Part shown: positions 25,460 through 64,000 of the stretch, piece by piece
Layout: each line of letters starts with the position of its first letter
Numbering within the stretch: the stretch's first letter is position 1
Source of the DNA: Berghia stephanieae
Lineage: Eukaryota > Mollusca > Gastropoda > Nudibranchia > Aeolidiidae
NCBI GenBank assembly: GCA_034508935.3
Contig: CM067447.1
Span: 31,919,598-31,983,597 of the forward strand
Reading direction: 5' to 3'
Length of the DNA: 64,000 nucleotides
Made by a program: the position numbers and the translations under genes
Notes under the pieces: model-generated
Told to the model about the DNA's origin: nothing
What the model saw: the letters and a program-made list of their open reading frames with translations, nothing else
Database searches by the model: none

Positions 25460-26600
25460 GGATATGGATCACCTTATCATGGATCTGGATCTAAGTGCAT
25501 GCATGAACAGTCTATTTTTAGATCTAGCTGCTTGGAAGCTTTCAGGATAAAGATTATTAATTTGAAAAAAGCCATTGGTTTTTAGGAGTGGTATGCGCAT
25601 TTGTGAGCTCTTGCAAGATTGTGTTGTCATGTTGGTAATTGGGGGAGACTCTGCTTTTAAGAATTGTGCAGCCTTTTTTTTTTGGACATATGTGACCCGC
25701 TGTATCAATGTGGTATTATGTTGAGATGGACCAGACATGAAAAGTTGAGTTGAAAGAAAGTCTAAATAATCAGAATTACCAACATTTAAGTATTTTGTAG
25801 TGTTAGGAACTGCAGTGAGTCTTTTCGAAGAAAGCATGTATTTCAAGTAAATTTTTATAATTTAGATTTAAAATCCAATGTTCAGGCTGATGATACGATA
25901 TAGATCAGACCAGTGCCTATAAAGAATGAAATAATGGAGAGACCAATGGATTTTACAGTTAAACCCTCACTCTGCCTCCTGTTATAATACAGTAAAAACC
26001 AGTTAAACCAAAAGTGTCTTAACCAACAAGAAATCAAAATTTTAAAAAAAATTCCTTTTTGTTTCTGTTAACCAAGTATCGATAAACCGGAAGCCACAAT
26101 GCTCAAACTATCTTTAAACCCAAAAGAAATTGTGGAATAACTGAATAACCTAAGAAAAAAATTGTTGATAATTGAACAAAATTCCCGTTACAACTGTTAC
26201 CCAATGCGCCCTCTTGTATCCATTCAACACCTTCACACACCTCTGCTGAAACCCTCTCCACTTCGCCACCAACCCCCCTATCCCACACTAATCCACAAAG
26301 CCTTATTCATCTGTCACCTCTCTACTTCCCCATGACTTTCCCCTCCGAACCAATGCCACACCAATTGCTCCAGTCAATTCTAACTTGATGGTGAGAACAT
26401 GATGTGCTCGTTGAGAGCAGTAATGTTGTAACTCTATAAAGATGACGTTGCTCTCTTTGGCACCTACTACCACAACGCTCGTTTGTGTGCACATATACAT
26501 ACACACACCCTCATCACCAATATGACAACATACTTAGATTGTATTAGATTAAACTATTTGTCCCAAAAAGAGGCGTTAAATATGATTTTGATACGGGTCT
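25460..26600. other. Region after the kinase last exon, no gene seen
   Basis: Unique AT-rich DNA. Around 25988 tacagtaaaaaccagttaaa resembles a pogo-type end, but no partner end was found. Confidence 0.4.
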
Positions 26601-26609
26601 AAAATTTAT

Positions 26610-27050
26610 TCTATTTTATATTTTAGGGGCTTTTGGCGCTAGCAACTCATTTAAGTAATTTCTGCGCCAGTAAAAATTAGGGTGATGGGATAGTCAAAAG
26701 ATTTTAATCAAGCTAACAAGAAAAATATGAGACAAAGGAATATATATAGATTCAACATAGATCAGAGGTGTACACAACAGCAATTTATTCCTGTTTAATC
26801 TGAAACCTAAAAGTTTCATCCTTCACTTTTAAAATGTTTACAAAATGCACATTATTTTAAATATCATAATGAAATGCAGGGGTGATTTTAAAGGGGAAAT
26901 AATAATCGTCTCTCACAAAAATACAAATCATCTGTTTCTAGGCCTACTGTTTCCCTTTCAGCAAGACGGGGCAGATTTAAGCAAAAGTGATCATATTCTA
27001 GAACAAGGATCCTCAGCCACGTGGAAAGGACAAATGATTTACGAAGATAG
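26610..27050 (-). mobile_element. Family C retroposon, old copy
   Basis: Starts (3' end) at ggggcttttggcgctagcaa and follows the family order: rrggaacagat-like stretch, aaaagtttcatcc, then tgtttccctttcagcaag. Strongly diverged. Confidence 0.55.
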
Positions 27051-27140
27051 AAGATGATGTATTCAAAACAAAAATATAACACCGCACAACTGAGGGATGA
27101 TTTACAAGGAAAAAAATATCATTTCCTAAAACATTTGTTT

Positions 27141-27849
27141 CCTTTTGTTTTTGTTTTTGTTTTTAAGGGTTTTACGGCGCTTGCAACACATTAAGGTCAT
27201 ATCAGCGCCAGTAAAAAGGAAGAAAGTGGGAAAGTAAAAAGTTCTAGAATTACAATTAAAGCACAAAAGAAAAGGTAAGACAAAGGGGAACTGGTTCAAA
27301 TAGGGAACAGATGTAGATTCCAAGAGCACACCGTCAAAGTACTTAGTTTGAGATCACCTAAAAGTCTCATCTAGACAAGCACAGGTCCCAACTAAGAGGA
27401 ATACACTCAAATGTTTACCAATCATATAATATAATATGTAAACTAAACATAATACAATGCATAACAGAGAGATGATTTACAAGGAAAAAAATATCATCTC
27501 CCATAACTATAACTATACATTCGACAGTTTCCCTCCCAGCCAAGGAACTCCGGCAAGGATCAGGACAAAACTAAGTAATCTCATTCCAAGACAATGACAG
27601 GTAACAATTGGAAAACGGGTATGGGGGGTTAGAAGACACAGCATGTACCTCCCTGCCCATTATGGAAGGTCAGGATCCCCACCCAGTTTGTTTCCTTCTC
27701 AGTCAACCTTCGACCAAGACAAAACAAGTAATCTCATTTCAAGACAAAGAAAAAGCAACCTGGAAAAGGAAATTAGATACAGGGGGATAGAAAAAAACAC
27801 CAAGTCTGACCTCCCAGGCCAATATGAAAGGTCAAAAGACCCCACCTAG
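27141..27849 (-). mobile_element. Family C retroposon with partly doubled head
   Basis: The 3' tail aagggttttacggcgcttgc is at 27165. Body motifs are caaaggggaactgg, agtctcatc and gtttccctcccagccaagg. The 5' part (caagtaatctcattccaag to ggaaggtcaggatcccc) occurs twice, at about 27575-27690 and 27725-27845, so the head was duplicated. Confidence 0.65.
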
Positions 27850-27899
27850 TTATTGTAAACAAGACCTATTACATTAAATAATTCATGAAAATGTGGTAC

Positions 27900-29040
27900 T
27901 ATCATCTGAAAATAAAACGAAAACAAAATACCAAGTGATTTTTCTCAACAGATTTAATTGGAATCTTTACTATAGTAGACATTTAATGCATAAGCATACA
28001 GGATTTAACAGTTTGATGAAATCAATACAATGTGTTAAAAATGTCGTTCTAGAAATAAAAGAGATACAAATTAATCCATTAACTCAATCAGATCAGTAAA
28101 ATGGATATGGATAGGCTTATGACACTAATTATACATTAATTCATTTCTTGCAGTACACAATAATATCTAATACAACACCACCAAACAATCCAGAAATATC
28201 ATCCATGCCAAAATCAGCATTTTTTAAAATGATTATTGTGAACATCGGCCTACTTATATTTATGTTGAAATATGGTCTAGCAAAAACCTTTCGTATGAAC
28301 AACTGAAAGTCATAAATCCATCTCTTAAATTGATAAGGATTGTGACATAAAGGTTGATACAATGCAATGAATAGATCCCATATTTTTAATGATTTATATA
28401 TTGATGTTGCGGGGGGGGGGGGGGGGGTATCTCTCACAAAGTCCATTTTATTAATTCCTACTGCAAAATGCACCATGCCAAATGTATTCCAGAATAAGAA
28501 CACAAACCTAAATGGAAAAGATGCATGAAATAAGAGGATAGGTGAGATGGCAATGCTGTAGACCAATGTAGGTTACACCGGTCTAAAGATGGCTGACACT
28601 CCTCCATCCTAAAGGGAAATCCACCCACTGCTGTATCCACCTGAGCACAATCTTGAAGTATCTATCGGTTAGTTGTTGGGAATTTAATGGCAACGCGACG
28701 CGTTTGGCTCCATGAAATAGAGGACTTTTGACTGTTTGATTTTCTGTCACAAATGTCAACCAGTTACCTAGCTCATGTGCCAAAATTGAAATATAGTTTT
28801 TGTGTTATGATAATAACTCTATGTGGCCTTCTTTGAATGGATGATTTTTCTGTAATGTTACGCATTCAACACTCGTACGTATAATATCTTGGCTATATAA
28901 AACCATTATCTTTCTCTCCTCATTCTGTAAATGTCAGTATATTTATTAAAAAATTGATATTCTGCAAACGAGTTTTGATATTAAAATGATCATGATCAAT
29001 GAATTAAATGTGCTAAAATACAAGAAAGTATAGTAAACAA
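27900..29040. other. Intergenic, no gene supported
   Basis: Contains a G-run (28411-28428). An open stretch on each strand at 28141-28566 has no recognisable protein family. Confidence 0.4.
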
Positions 29041-29045
29041 TAACT

Positions 29046-29059
29046 TATTATTATTATTA

Positions 29060-29106
<47 letters not shown>

Positions 29107-29226
29107 CATTATTAATAATAATATTATTATTATTACTATTGTCGTTCTTATTATTATTGTTACTATTATTATTAACATTATTATTATTATATAATTATTA
29201 TTATTATTATTATTATGATGATTATT
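29046..29226 (+). repeat. ATT microsatellite
   Basis: Long interrupted (ATT)n directly before the family C retroposon at 29246. Confidence 0.9.
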
Positions 29227-29245
29227 TCTATTTTATTAATTTTTT

Positions 29246-29757
29246 ATTTGTTTGTTTGTTTTTAAGGGTTTTACGGCACTGGCAACACATTAAGGTCATA
29301 TCAGCGCCAGTAAAAAGGAAGAAAATGGGATAGTAAAAAGTTATAGAATTACAATTAAAGCCCCCAAGAGAAAGTAAGACAAAGGGGAACTGGGAACAAA
29401 TAGGGATCAGATGTATATTCCAAGAGCATACCACCCATGTACTTAGACTGAGATCACCTCTCAGTCTCATCCGGACACAAACACAAAATCCAACAAAGAG
29501 GAAACAATGCTTACATTATACAAAAATAACAAATATAATAATACATAACGGAGAGATGATTTACAAGGGAAAAAAATATCATCTCCAAAACAATAACTAT
29601 GCATTTGACTGTTTCCCTCCCAGCCAGGGCCAGAACAAAACCAAGTAATCTCATTCCAAGACAAAGACAGAAAGCATGTTGCAAAACAAACATAGGGAGA
29701 TAGAAGACACAGTATGTACCTCCCTGCCCACTATGGGAGATCAGGAACCCCACCCAG
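29246..29757 (-). mobile_element. Family C retroposon, complete copy
   Basis: From aagggttttacggcactggc (3' tail) to gggagatcaggaaccccacc (5' end), with all body motifs. It follows an ATT microsatellite. Confidence 0.7.
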
Positions 29758-29811
29758 TATTACGTTTTTAGAAGACAATAATAATAATAATGTTTTTAGT
29801 TGGTTTTTTTT

Positions 29812-30313
29812 TTTTTGGTTTTTAAAGGTTTTACGGCGCTTGCAACACATTTAGGTTATATCAGCACAAGTAAAAGGAAGAAAATTGGATAGTAAAAACA
29901 TTACTAGATGTACAATTAAAAGGACTTCAGGAAAAAATAAGACAAAGGTGAATGGTACAAACAGGGGACAGATATAGATTCCAAGAGCATACTATCAGTG
30001 TACTTTGAGATTACCTAAATGTTTCACCTAGACACCAGCACAAGATACCACTAAGTGCTATACACTCAAATGTTAACAAATCATATGTTAAAAATAACTG
30101 TACATAACAGAGAGATAAGTTAAGTACAAGGGAAAAAATGTAATCTCCCAAAACCATAACTAAACATTCAACTGTTTCCCTCCAAGCCAAGGAATCTGGC
30201 CAGGGTCAGGACAAAACTTAGTACTCAAACACAAAAGCAATTGGTAAACAGATACAGGGGCGTAGAAGACACAGCAAGTGCCTCCCTGCCCATTATGAGA
30301 GATCGGGAACCCC
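29812..30313 (-). mobile_element. Family C retroposon, complete copy
   Basis: From aaaggttttacggcgcttgc to gagagatcgggaaccccacc, followed by an AAT microsatellite. Lies 55 bp from the previous copy in the same orientation. Confidence 0.7.
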
Positions 30314-30316
30314 ACC

Positions 30317-30388
30317 AATAATAATAATAATATTATAATAATAATAATAATAATAACAACAATAATAATAATAATAATAATAATAATA
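30317..30388 (+). repeat. AAT microsatellite
   Basis: (AAT)n directly after the retroposon at 29812-30313. Confidence 0.9.
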
Positions 30389-30639
30389 TTTTAAGTAGAC
30401 AGTGATCTAATCAATCAAGGTGAGTTAATATTGATTTGAAATAAATTCAAGTATAATTGTTTATATTTATGAAAATCGTTACTCCGCAACATTTGGTGTA
30501 TTTAAAATTTTTCATATTATTATATTAAACTGGTGTAGTGGACTTCAATGTATGAAAACAGTTAATGACAACGAAATACATTTTATTTTTAAAAAACATA
30601 AAAGGTCCATGGTTAATCTTTTCATTTATTATTTGTTTG

Positions 30640-31080
30640 TTTTGTTTTGATTTTTTTTTTTGGTTATATGGTACTTGCGGCACCCAAAGGTCATTTCAAG
30701 TCTAGTATTAAGAAAGCTAATGGGAAAATTAGAATTTGAGAAGATTATAGGTCTGAACAAAGTACATATTTCATTAATTCATAAATTGACATCTTCAAAG
30801 CTTGATTTGAAATTCATAATAATTATGGCAGAGTTATTTGTTTGTTATTAAGATTTTTGCGGTGCATGTATCACATTTAGGTCATATCAGCGCCAGTAGA
30901 AAAAAGAAAATGGAATCGTCAAAAAATTCTCGATTTACAATAAAAACACCCAAGAAAAGGGGGAATTGATTCAAAAGGTCGAATAGGGGACAGATTTAGA
31001 TTCCAAGAACACACCATCAATGTACTTAGTTTGAAATCCCACTAAGAAGAGGAATACACTCAAATGTTTACAGAATATAT
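30640..31080 (-). mobile_element. Family C retroposon, two partial copies
   Basis: Tail-like stretches gtacttgcggcacccaaagg (30670) and atttttgcggtgcatgtatc (30852) begin two 5'-truncated copies. The second holds agcgccagtagaaaaaag and ggggacagatttagattcc. A C-run at 31081-31098 follows. Confidence 0.5.
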
Positions 31081-31614
31081 CCCCCCCCCCCCCCCCCCAT
31101 CCTCTTCACAGATCTAGATTTCAATGATCACTTAATGTGTTGCAAACACAGTGGACATGTGTCAAGAAACAACAGATTATTGATTGTATGCTGATCTTTC
31201 ACAATTCTTCCAAAATATTTCAGTGTTTTTTTGTTTTTTCTTTTGTTTAATGTCTTTCTTTACTTGGTTACTGTAAAATATATTTTGTAAATATTTTAAT
31301 ATTAAAACCAAGAACGGGAGACAAAGGGTTTCAAGGAAAATTTTCCACTATCCGGAAAATTCAGATGAGCAGTTTTCCCAGCTCACCACACATCTATCAA
31401 TGCATACAGTTTTTAAAGTGCATGAAGATTCGACCTTTGACAATACAAAGATTGAACTCATAGGTTTCATTAAATGAAGTTTTAGAAAATATGCAGAATA
31501 TGTCTCTTCCAAAATAAAACCATTTTAATAAATACACATAGATGCATTTCTTGAACAGAAAATAAATGATTAAAACGTTTGATTGAAATCAAGATTTTTT
31601 ATTTATTACGATAG

Positions 31615-31739
31615 ACTCAGATGAAGAAGAGAAATACACAGTTCCAGGGATGGAATACAAGTCTTACGCAATCAATGGGTGGATGAGTATGGTATGCATG
31701 ACTCCTTTGTGTTTTCCATCTCTCTCTCTCTCTTCTCCT

Positions 31740-31815
<76 letters not shown>

Positions 31816-32914
31816 ATTCACACACACACAAACACATGCAATCACTTTCCTATTCCTCTTCAGAAATACAAGCAAATGCAGGAGAGTGTAAATATCATTA
31901 TTCAGGCTTTGGTGTACAAAGCTTGATATTAGGAATTATCGATGGCTTAATTTTTCAGTCATTCTTAAAAGTTTTTAAAATTATCAAAAGAAAAAGAAAT
32001 AATATACAAACCTTTAAAAAAAATTAAATAAGAATGTTCCACATAGTATGATACAGACTTATACAACCTAAAAATGATTATAAAAGTTTATGTATGTACA
32101 AATAAAATGTACTGAAATGTTACACATACACGTGCACACACATACAGTTTCTTCTATTCTTAGCTTCAACCATTCTTTATACAATCATACGAGTACAACA
32201 TAATACTAAGGTAAATGATATTCATTTATAAAAATTGTGCTTGACATATAAAAGTAATTGTACAATCTGTCATTAACACACTCGTATATATTCCTGGCAT
32301 CCCAAATCCACTTCTTCCACAATATGCTTTGTATGATTTTAGAGGATGATATAAAATGTAATAGCTACAACAGCAAATGACAATTTGACAATGATGATGG
32401 AAGCTGATGAATGGAATAAATTCCACACTCAATATTATGATACTACAATGACATAAAGCTAGCTTTAATTGTTTTCAGTTGCTGAGTTGGGATTTAAAGG
32501 ATCTCGATTTAAGTCTGAAAATTCAAGATTTGGCGCAATAAAGTAAAATTGGGTAACTTTGAACTTTTAGCTCAGACAGGCAACATTGTTTTCATACTCA
32601 TTTGTTCATGAATACCAACACTGAGAACAAACCTAGCAACTTTTTAAAAGTTGTTTTTTTTTTGTTTTTTTTTAACTTCTGATTGAGGAAAGCAAATAAA
32701 ATTACAGAAAACAAGTCAGAACAAAAACAATTCAGAGATAATAGATTTTTTTCGTCTGTGGAAAGAAATGAACCGTTTTATTATACACGTGGATTCTTTT
32801 TCACTTGAATTTAATGTTCTATTCAAATGATAATTTCTTTTTGTCTTTTATATCTTGTAGTATCAAATTGATCATGGCTTCAACTCCAGCAGCAGATTAA
32901 AGGTTCTTCAGTGA
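31615..32914 (+). CDS. Three orphan terminal coding exons of a + strand gene
   Basis: Exons 31615-31691, 31864-31911 and 32861-32914 join in phase (incoming phase 1, then 0 and 0). They read SDEEEKYTVPGMEYKSYAIN-GWMSM, then KYKQMQESVNIIIQAL, then YQIDHGFNSSSRLKVLQ and TGA at 32912. The acceptors are gatag, tcctcttcag and tatcttgtag; the donors are gtatgc and gtgtac. An AATAAA lies at 32928-32933, just past the stop. The short 172-bp first intron contains a CT/CA microsatellite. They could be alternative 3' exons of the NEK-like kinase or the tail of another gene whose upstream exons I cannot see. No domain is recognised. Confidence 0.5.
31720..31835 (+). repeat. CT then CA microsatellite inside a 172-bp intron
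   Basis: Fills most of the intron between the orphan exons 31615-31691 and 31864-31911 and supplies pyrimidines near the acceptor. Confidence 0.9.
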
Positions 32915-32927
32915 AGAACTTGCATGA

Positions 32928-32933
32928 AATAAA
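32928..32933 (+). terminator. Candidate polyadenylation signal AATAAA
   Basis: AATAAA lies 14 nt after the TGA that ends the orphan + strand exons. It is the first such hexamer downstream, though unusually close to the stop; others occur further on near 33239. It supports a + strand transcript ending here, tail to tail with MAPKAPK2. Confidence 0.35.
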
Positions 32934-32934
32934 A

Positions 32935-34194
32935 AATATGGTCGAGCATGAAGATCTAATAGATAAATCAAATATTATGATTCAACATAAAGAAGGTCTA
33001 ATAGATAAACCAAACACTATGAGCCATTCGTCATAGCAACCCTGATTATATAGCCCTAATATATCTCATATCATCATTATTAATGTTCGTTTTAGTTTGC
33101 TTATTTTTTGTTTTGTTTTGTTTTTTGTTCGGTTTTTTTTTTTTTGCTTCTGTTTATTTCGTCCGATTTATCTTCTTTTTATTAACGATCTAACACAATT
33201 CATACATCTATAACCAATCTTTAATTATTTTATTTTTTAATAAAAAAAAAAATATTTTGATAAAAAAGCAGAAAAGAAAAAAAATTAATTTGAAATCACT
33301 GGGCTTGGTTTTATTTAGCATAGTTTATAATAACTCAAATCTTGCCTTGGGATAAAAGACAACTTGTCATAGGCAGGATGATGAAAACAATACTAAAGAT
33401 CAAAGGAATACTAGTAACCCTGTAAGTAATGGCTTGACAATGACAATGAAGGAACTGGCAATAATGGTGATGATGGAGATGATGATAACAACTCTCTTTA
33501 TTGAAATGAAAACTTATTTATACCAAGTTATATTATGTGAAAACAAGCGTATACTCTCTAAAATAAGCATGCCGAGTTAACAGATCTAACCAACTACAGA
33601 AGAAAATAGAGGGGAGGGGGAGAATGTTAGGGTCTATGCTAGTCTATTGGTTGATATGATGACCCTTATATATCAGTCAACGTGTTCCACAAGTTATTTC
33701 AACTGATAGTCCAGCTAACCTGATAAATGTATATTCAAAAATAAATAAATAAATTCCCTTCATTCATCCCCAAGGGGAAATTTTTCTTTAGGATTCATTT
33801 TAAGAAAATTAGAATAAACCAGGTGCCAGTCACAGTGAAAGTGAGCTAGTGCAGGGTGACTTATAATTTTTGCCAATCAGTTGATAATTGTGGACCCAAC
33901 CTCTTTTAAATCAAGCGCAGTAACAGCAATGCAATGTAAGCTTCAAATAAATGTCAGTCGCTTCATGATCACTGCTCTCTAAGTGAAAAAAAAAAGGTGA
34001 AGATTAAAGTAAAGGATCGACCAATTTCAATTAAAACCGGAACCCCGAAAAATTCCATAAGAATTATAAAAATCATCTTCAACATCATTATTAACCAATA
34101 AATAAGACTTAAAACAAAGTATTTGGTGCTTTGTGATAAGATGATAAAACCAAAGTAGATCCTAAGTGGATGGCTAAAGCAGAGACATCGGTCA
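32935..34194. other. Space between convergent gene ends
   Basis: Holds the 3'UTR of MAPKAPK2 (minus) and of the orphan + exons. AT-rich, with AATAAA-type hexamers on both strands (for example TTTATT near 33154 for the minus strand). No other gene. Confidence 0.5.
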
Positions 34195-62456
<28,262 letters not shown>

Positions 62457-62554
62457 CTAAAAATAGATTTACATATATGTGATTCTTCTCGTGACTTTGG
62501 TAACACCGGCCGAAATTGTCTTAATGTTACACTAGAAGGACATTCATGGCTCTT

Positions 62555-63073
62555 TATAGAACAGTAAAGTTTGCTGCCCCAAACGTAAACAATAACAAGT
62601 TGCTAGTGATTTCCGTTAGGGACCGGAATAATTTACGCACAATATAAGTCTCCCAATTTTGTAGTTTGAGTTGTAGGCAATACACTTTCAGTATTGAAAA
62701 TATGTTTACATAAAATCTAACAGTTGCAGAAATAATAATATAAGACTAAATTATTCTAAAAGTCAGGCTCCGAATAATTCTCGTTTTGTTCATACCAGCG
62801 CAATAATTTGCTCTGGTCTAAAAATAGATAGACGTAACTTTTGATAAATTTTAACTTTTGTTCCATAAAATATCCATATCTAGACATTATTTGATGCATG
62901 ATCGAGTATTTATGAATATGTGTTTCTTTTGCCACCTAACAGCCAAATTGTAAAGGTTATTTTCTTTCTATTATTTACATTGGAACGTGAGCTGTCAAGA
63001 CAGGAACATGTGGTTTGCCATGTGCTTCTCGACCTTTGTTTACGTTTGGGGCAGCAAACTTTACTGTTCTATA
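62555..63073. mobile_element. 519-bp element with perfect 38-bp inverted repeats
   Basis: 62555-62592 (tatagaacagtaaagtttgc and on to aacgtaaacaa) is exactly the reverse complement of 63036-63073. The interior (443 bp) has no coding frame. The ends begin TATAGAACAG, compatible with a TA-target MITE. It lies about 220 bp upstream of the MAPKAPK2 start, so it may overlap that gene's promoter. Confidence 0.55.
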
Positions 63074-63123
63074 TTATATTATTATAATATAGTATCTACT
63101 ACAATCAAGTTGATATGTTATAA

Positions 63124-63141
63124 TGTATATATATATATATA

Positions 63142-63199
<58 letters not shown>

Positions 63200-63296
63200 A
63201 TACACATAATATATATAAATCTATGTATGTGTCGCGCGTGCGCGCGCGTGTGTGTGTGTGTGTGTATGTGTGTGTGTGTGTGTGCGTGTGTGTGTT
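63124..63296 (+). repeat. TA then TG microsatellite
   Basis: (TA)n from 63124 to about 63205, a short GCGCG stretch near 63233-63247, then (TG)n to 63296. Confidence 0.9.
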
Positions 63297-63299
63297 TTC

Positions 63300-63689
63300 A
63301 ATTTGACGGATTGAAGATAAGATTCATGTTATGATAGGCCTTCATAGTCCATAACATCATCCTTTCATGCATAGCATACAATGGGATGGACACTGAACAC
63401 TAAAGAACAAAACATTCTGTGTAAGATACATATTATAAGGCAATGACATCTAAAGCCCTCCTTGATATAAAGATAAAATTAAATATATTGTGCTCATCCC
63501 GTTGAGAAATCCGTCTTTAGGGATCGACTAACTTAAGCGTCAATCGCAGTTAACAGGAGTAAATTGAGCAACATTGGTTTCTTGCCTTCTAAGAATGGCA
63601 CCAATGTGTAATTAAAAAATGCAACTGTCAGCAAACAGAGAACAATAAAGAAAGATGTTTTTGAGAAATGTCTGCAACGCGAGATTATC
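63300..63689. other. Right flank, no gene seen
   Basis: Unique AT-rich DNA between the microsatellite and the LINE fragment. Confidence 0.4.
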
Positions 63690-64000
63690 TAAATGGTATA
63701 TGAATATGACAATCGGTATTCATGACCATGCCCATAATACAAGGAATTATTGACTGTGACCAACACAGAACAATCATCATAATGAGCCAGGCCACAAAAA
63801 TTATATTAAGAATACTTATTAAAAGAATGAGGAGCAAGATCTCTCCAGAGATAAGTGTCGAGTAGTTTGGTTTTGTTAAAGAAAAGGGTACGGTAATCTT
63901 TACATTGAAAACAATAATGCAACGGTCAATCGAAAAACAAAAATCACGTTATCTATGCTTCATTGATTATTCCAAAGCTTTTGATTCAGTACAACACGAA
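63690..64000 (+). mobile_element. LINE RT fragment cut by the window edge
   Basis: The frame containing 63703-63705 reads QSVFMTMPIIQGIIDCDQHR, then TIIIMSQATKIILRILIKRM, a stop codon, FGFVKEKGTV, and LCFIDYSKAFDSVQHE up to the last base. This matches the RT fingers and first palm motif of the BovB-like LINE at 20.1-20.4 kb. At least one in-frame stop (63864-63866) shows it is dead. The rest lies beyond the window. Confidence 0.7.

Noticed and set aside
26845-27055. Exon-like frame after a good acceptor (tttccctttcag) reading QDGADLSKSDHILEQG
   Set aside because: It lines up with the body of the family C retroposon, whose other copies have tttccctcccag at the same place; it ends without a donor.
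28141-28566. Open frames on both strands, one after a ttcatttcttgcag acceptor
   Set aside because: No recognisable protein family, no matching upstream exon, and both strands are open at once, so chance is more likely.

Overview
The window looks like AT-rich nuclear DNA of an invertebrate animal. Split kinase genes with GT-AG introns, tRNA-derived SINEs, RTE-like LINEs, Tc1/mariner-pogo MITEs and very many microsatellites all fit this. A marine lophotrochozoan (for example a mollusc) or an echinoderm would suit, but the sequence alone does not settle the phylum. I saw no bacterial operons, CRISPR array, rRNA gene or retrovirus/LTR-type element.

Two host genes point towards each other. On the + strand, a NIMA-related-like Ser/Thr kinase runs from 3544 to 24839. 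My 13-exon model keeps reading phase throughout and gives 627 aa: an intact catalytic domain, then a long charged tail with an Asp-rich microsatellite exon. Three further + strand exons at 31615-32914 end in a stop and a polyA signal. They are either alternative 3' exons of this gene or the end of an unseen gene. On the - strand, a complete MAPK-activated protein kinase 2/3 orthologue (MAPKAPK2, 357 aa, nine exons) runs from 62333 down to 34195. It keeps the catalytic residues, the p38 phosphorylation sites and the C-terminal regulatory segment.

Region by region: 1-3543 is upstream of the kinase, with a large AT-cored palindrome and CT/GA tracts. 3544-24839 is the kinase gene; its introns hold SINEs, a LINE fragment (13.65-14.16 kb) and a nearly whole BovB-like RTE LINE (18.28-21.43 kb). 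25-31.5 kb is mostly a same-orientation cluster of a roughly 510-bp retroposon. 31.6-32.9 kb holds the orphan exons. 34.2-62.3 kb is the MAPKAPK2 gene: a pogo/Tigger remnant (34.48-36.06 kb), a full-length LINE with a 13-bp target duplication (37.05-40.30 kb), and a broken inverted copy of the gene's own last exon at 46.94-47.45 kb. Its first intron (48-62 kb) is packed with MITEs, minisatellites and a tandem duplication. The right edge carries a MITE, a TA/TG tract and a LINE fragment cut by the window end.

The strongest unusual signal is the inverted copy of the MAPKAPK2 terminal exon. It also carries the unoccupied version of the site where the pogo-like transposon now sits, which dates one event against the other. 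No previously unknown multi-gene system is evident. Exon models come from splice-site and reading-phase logic read by eye and have not been checked against transcripts.
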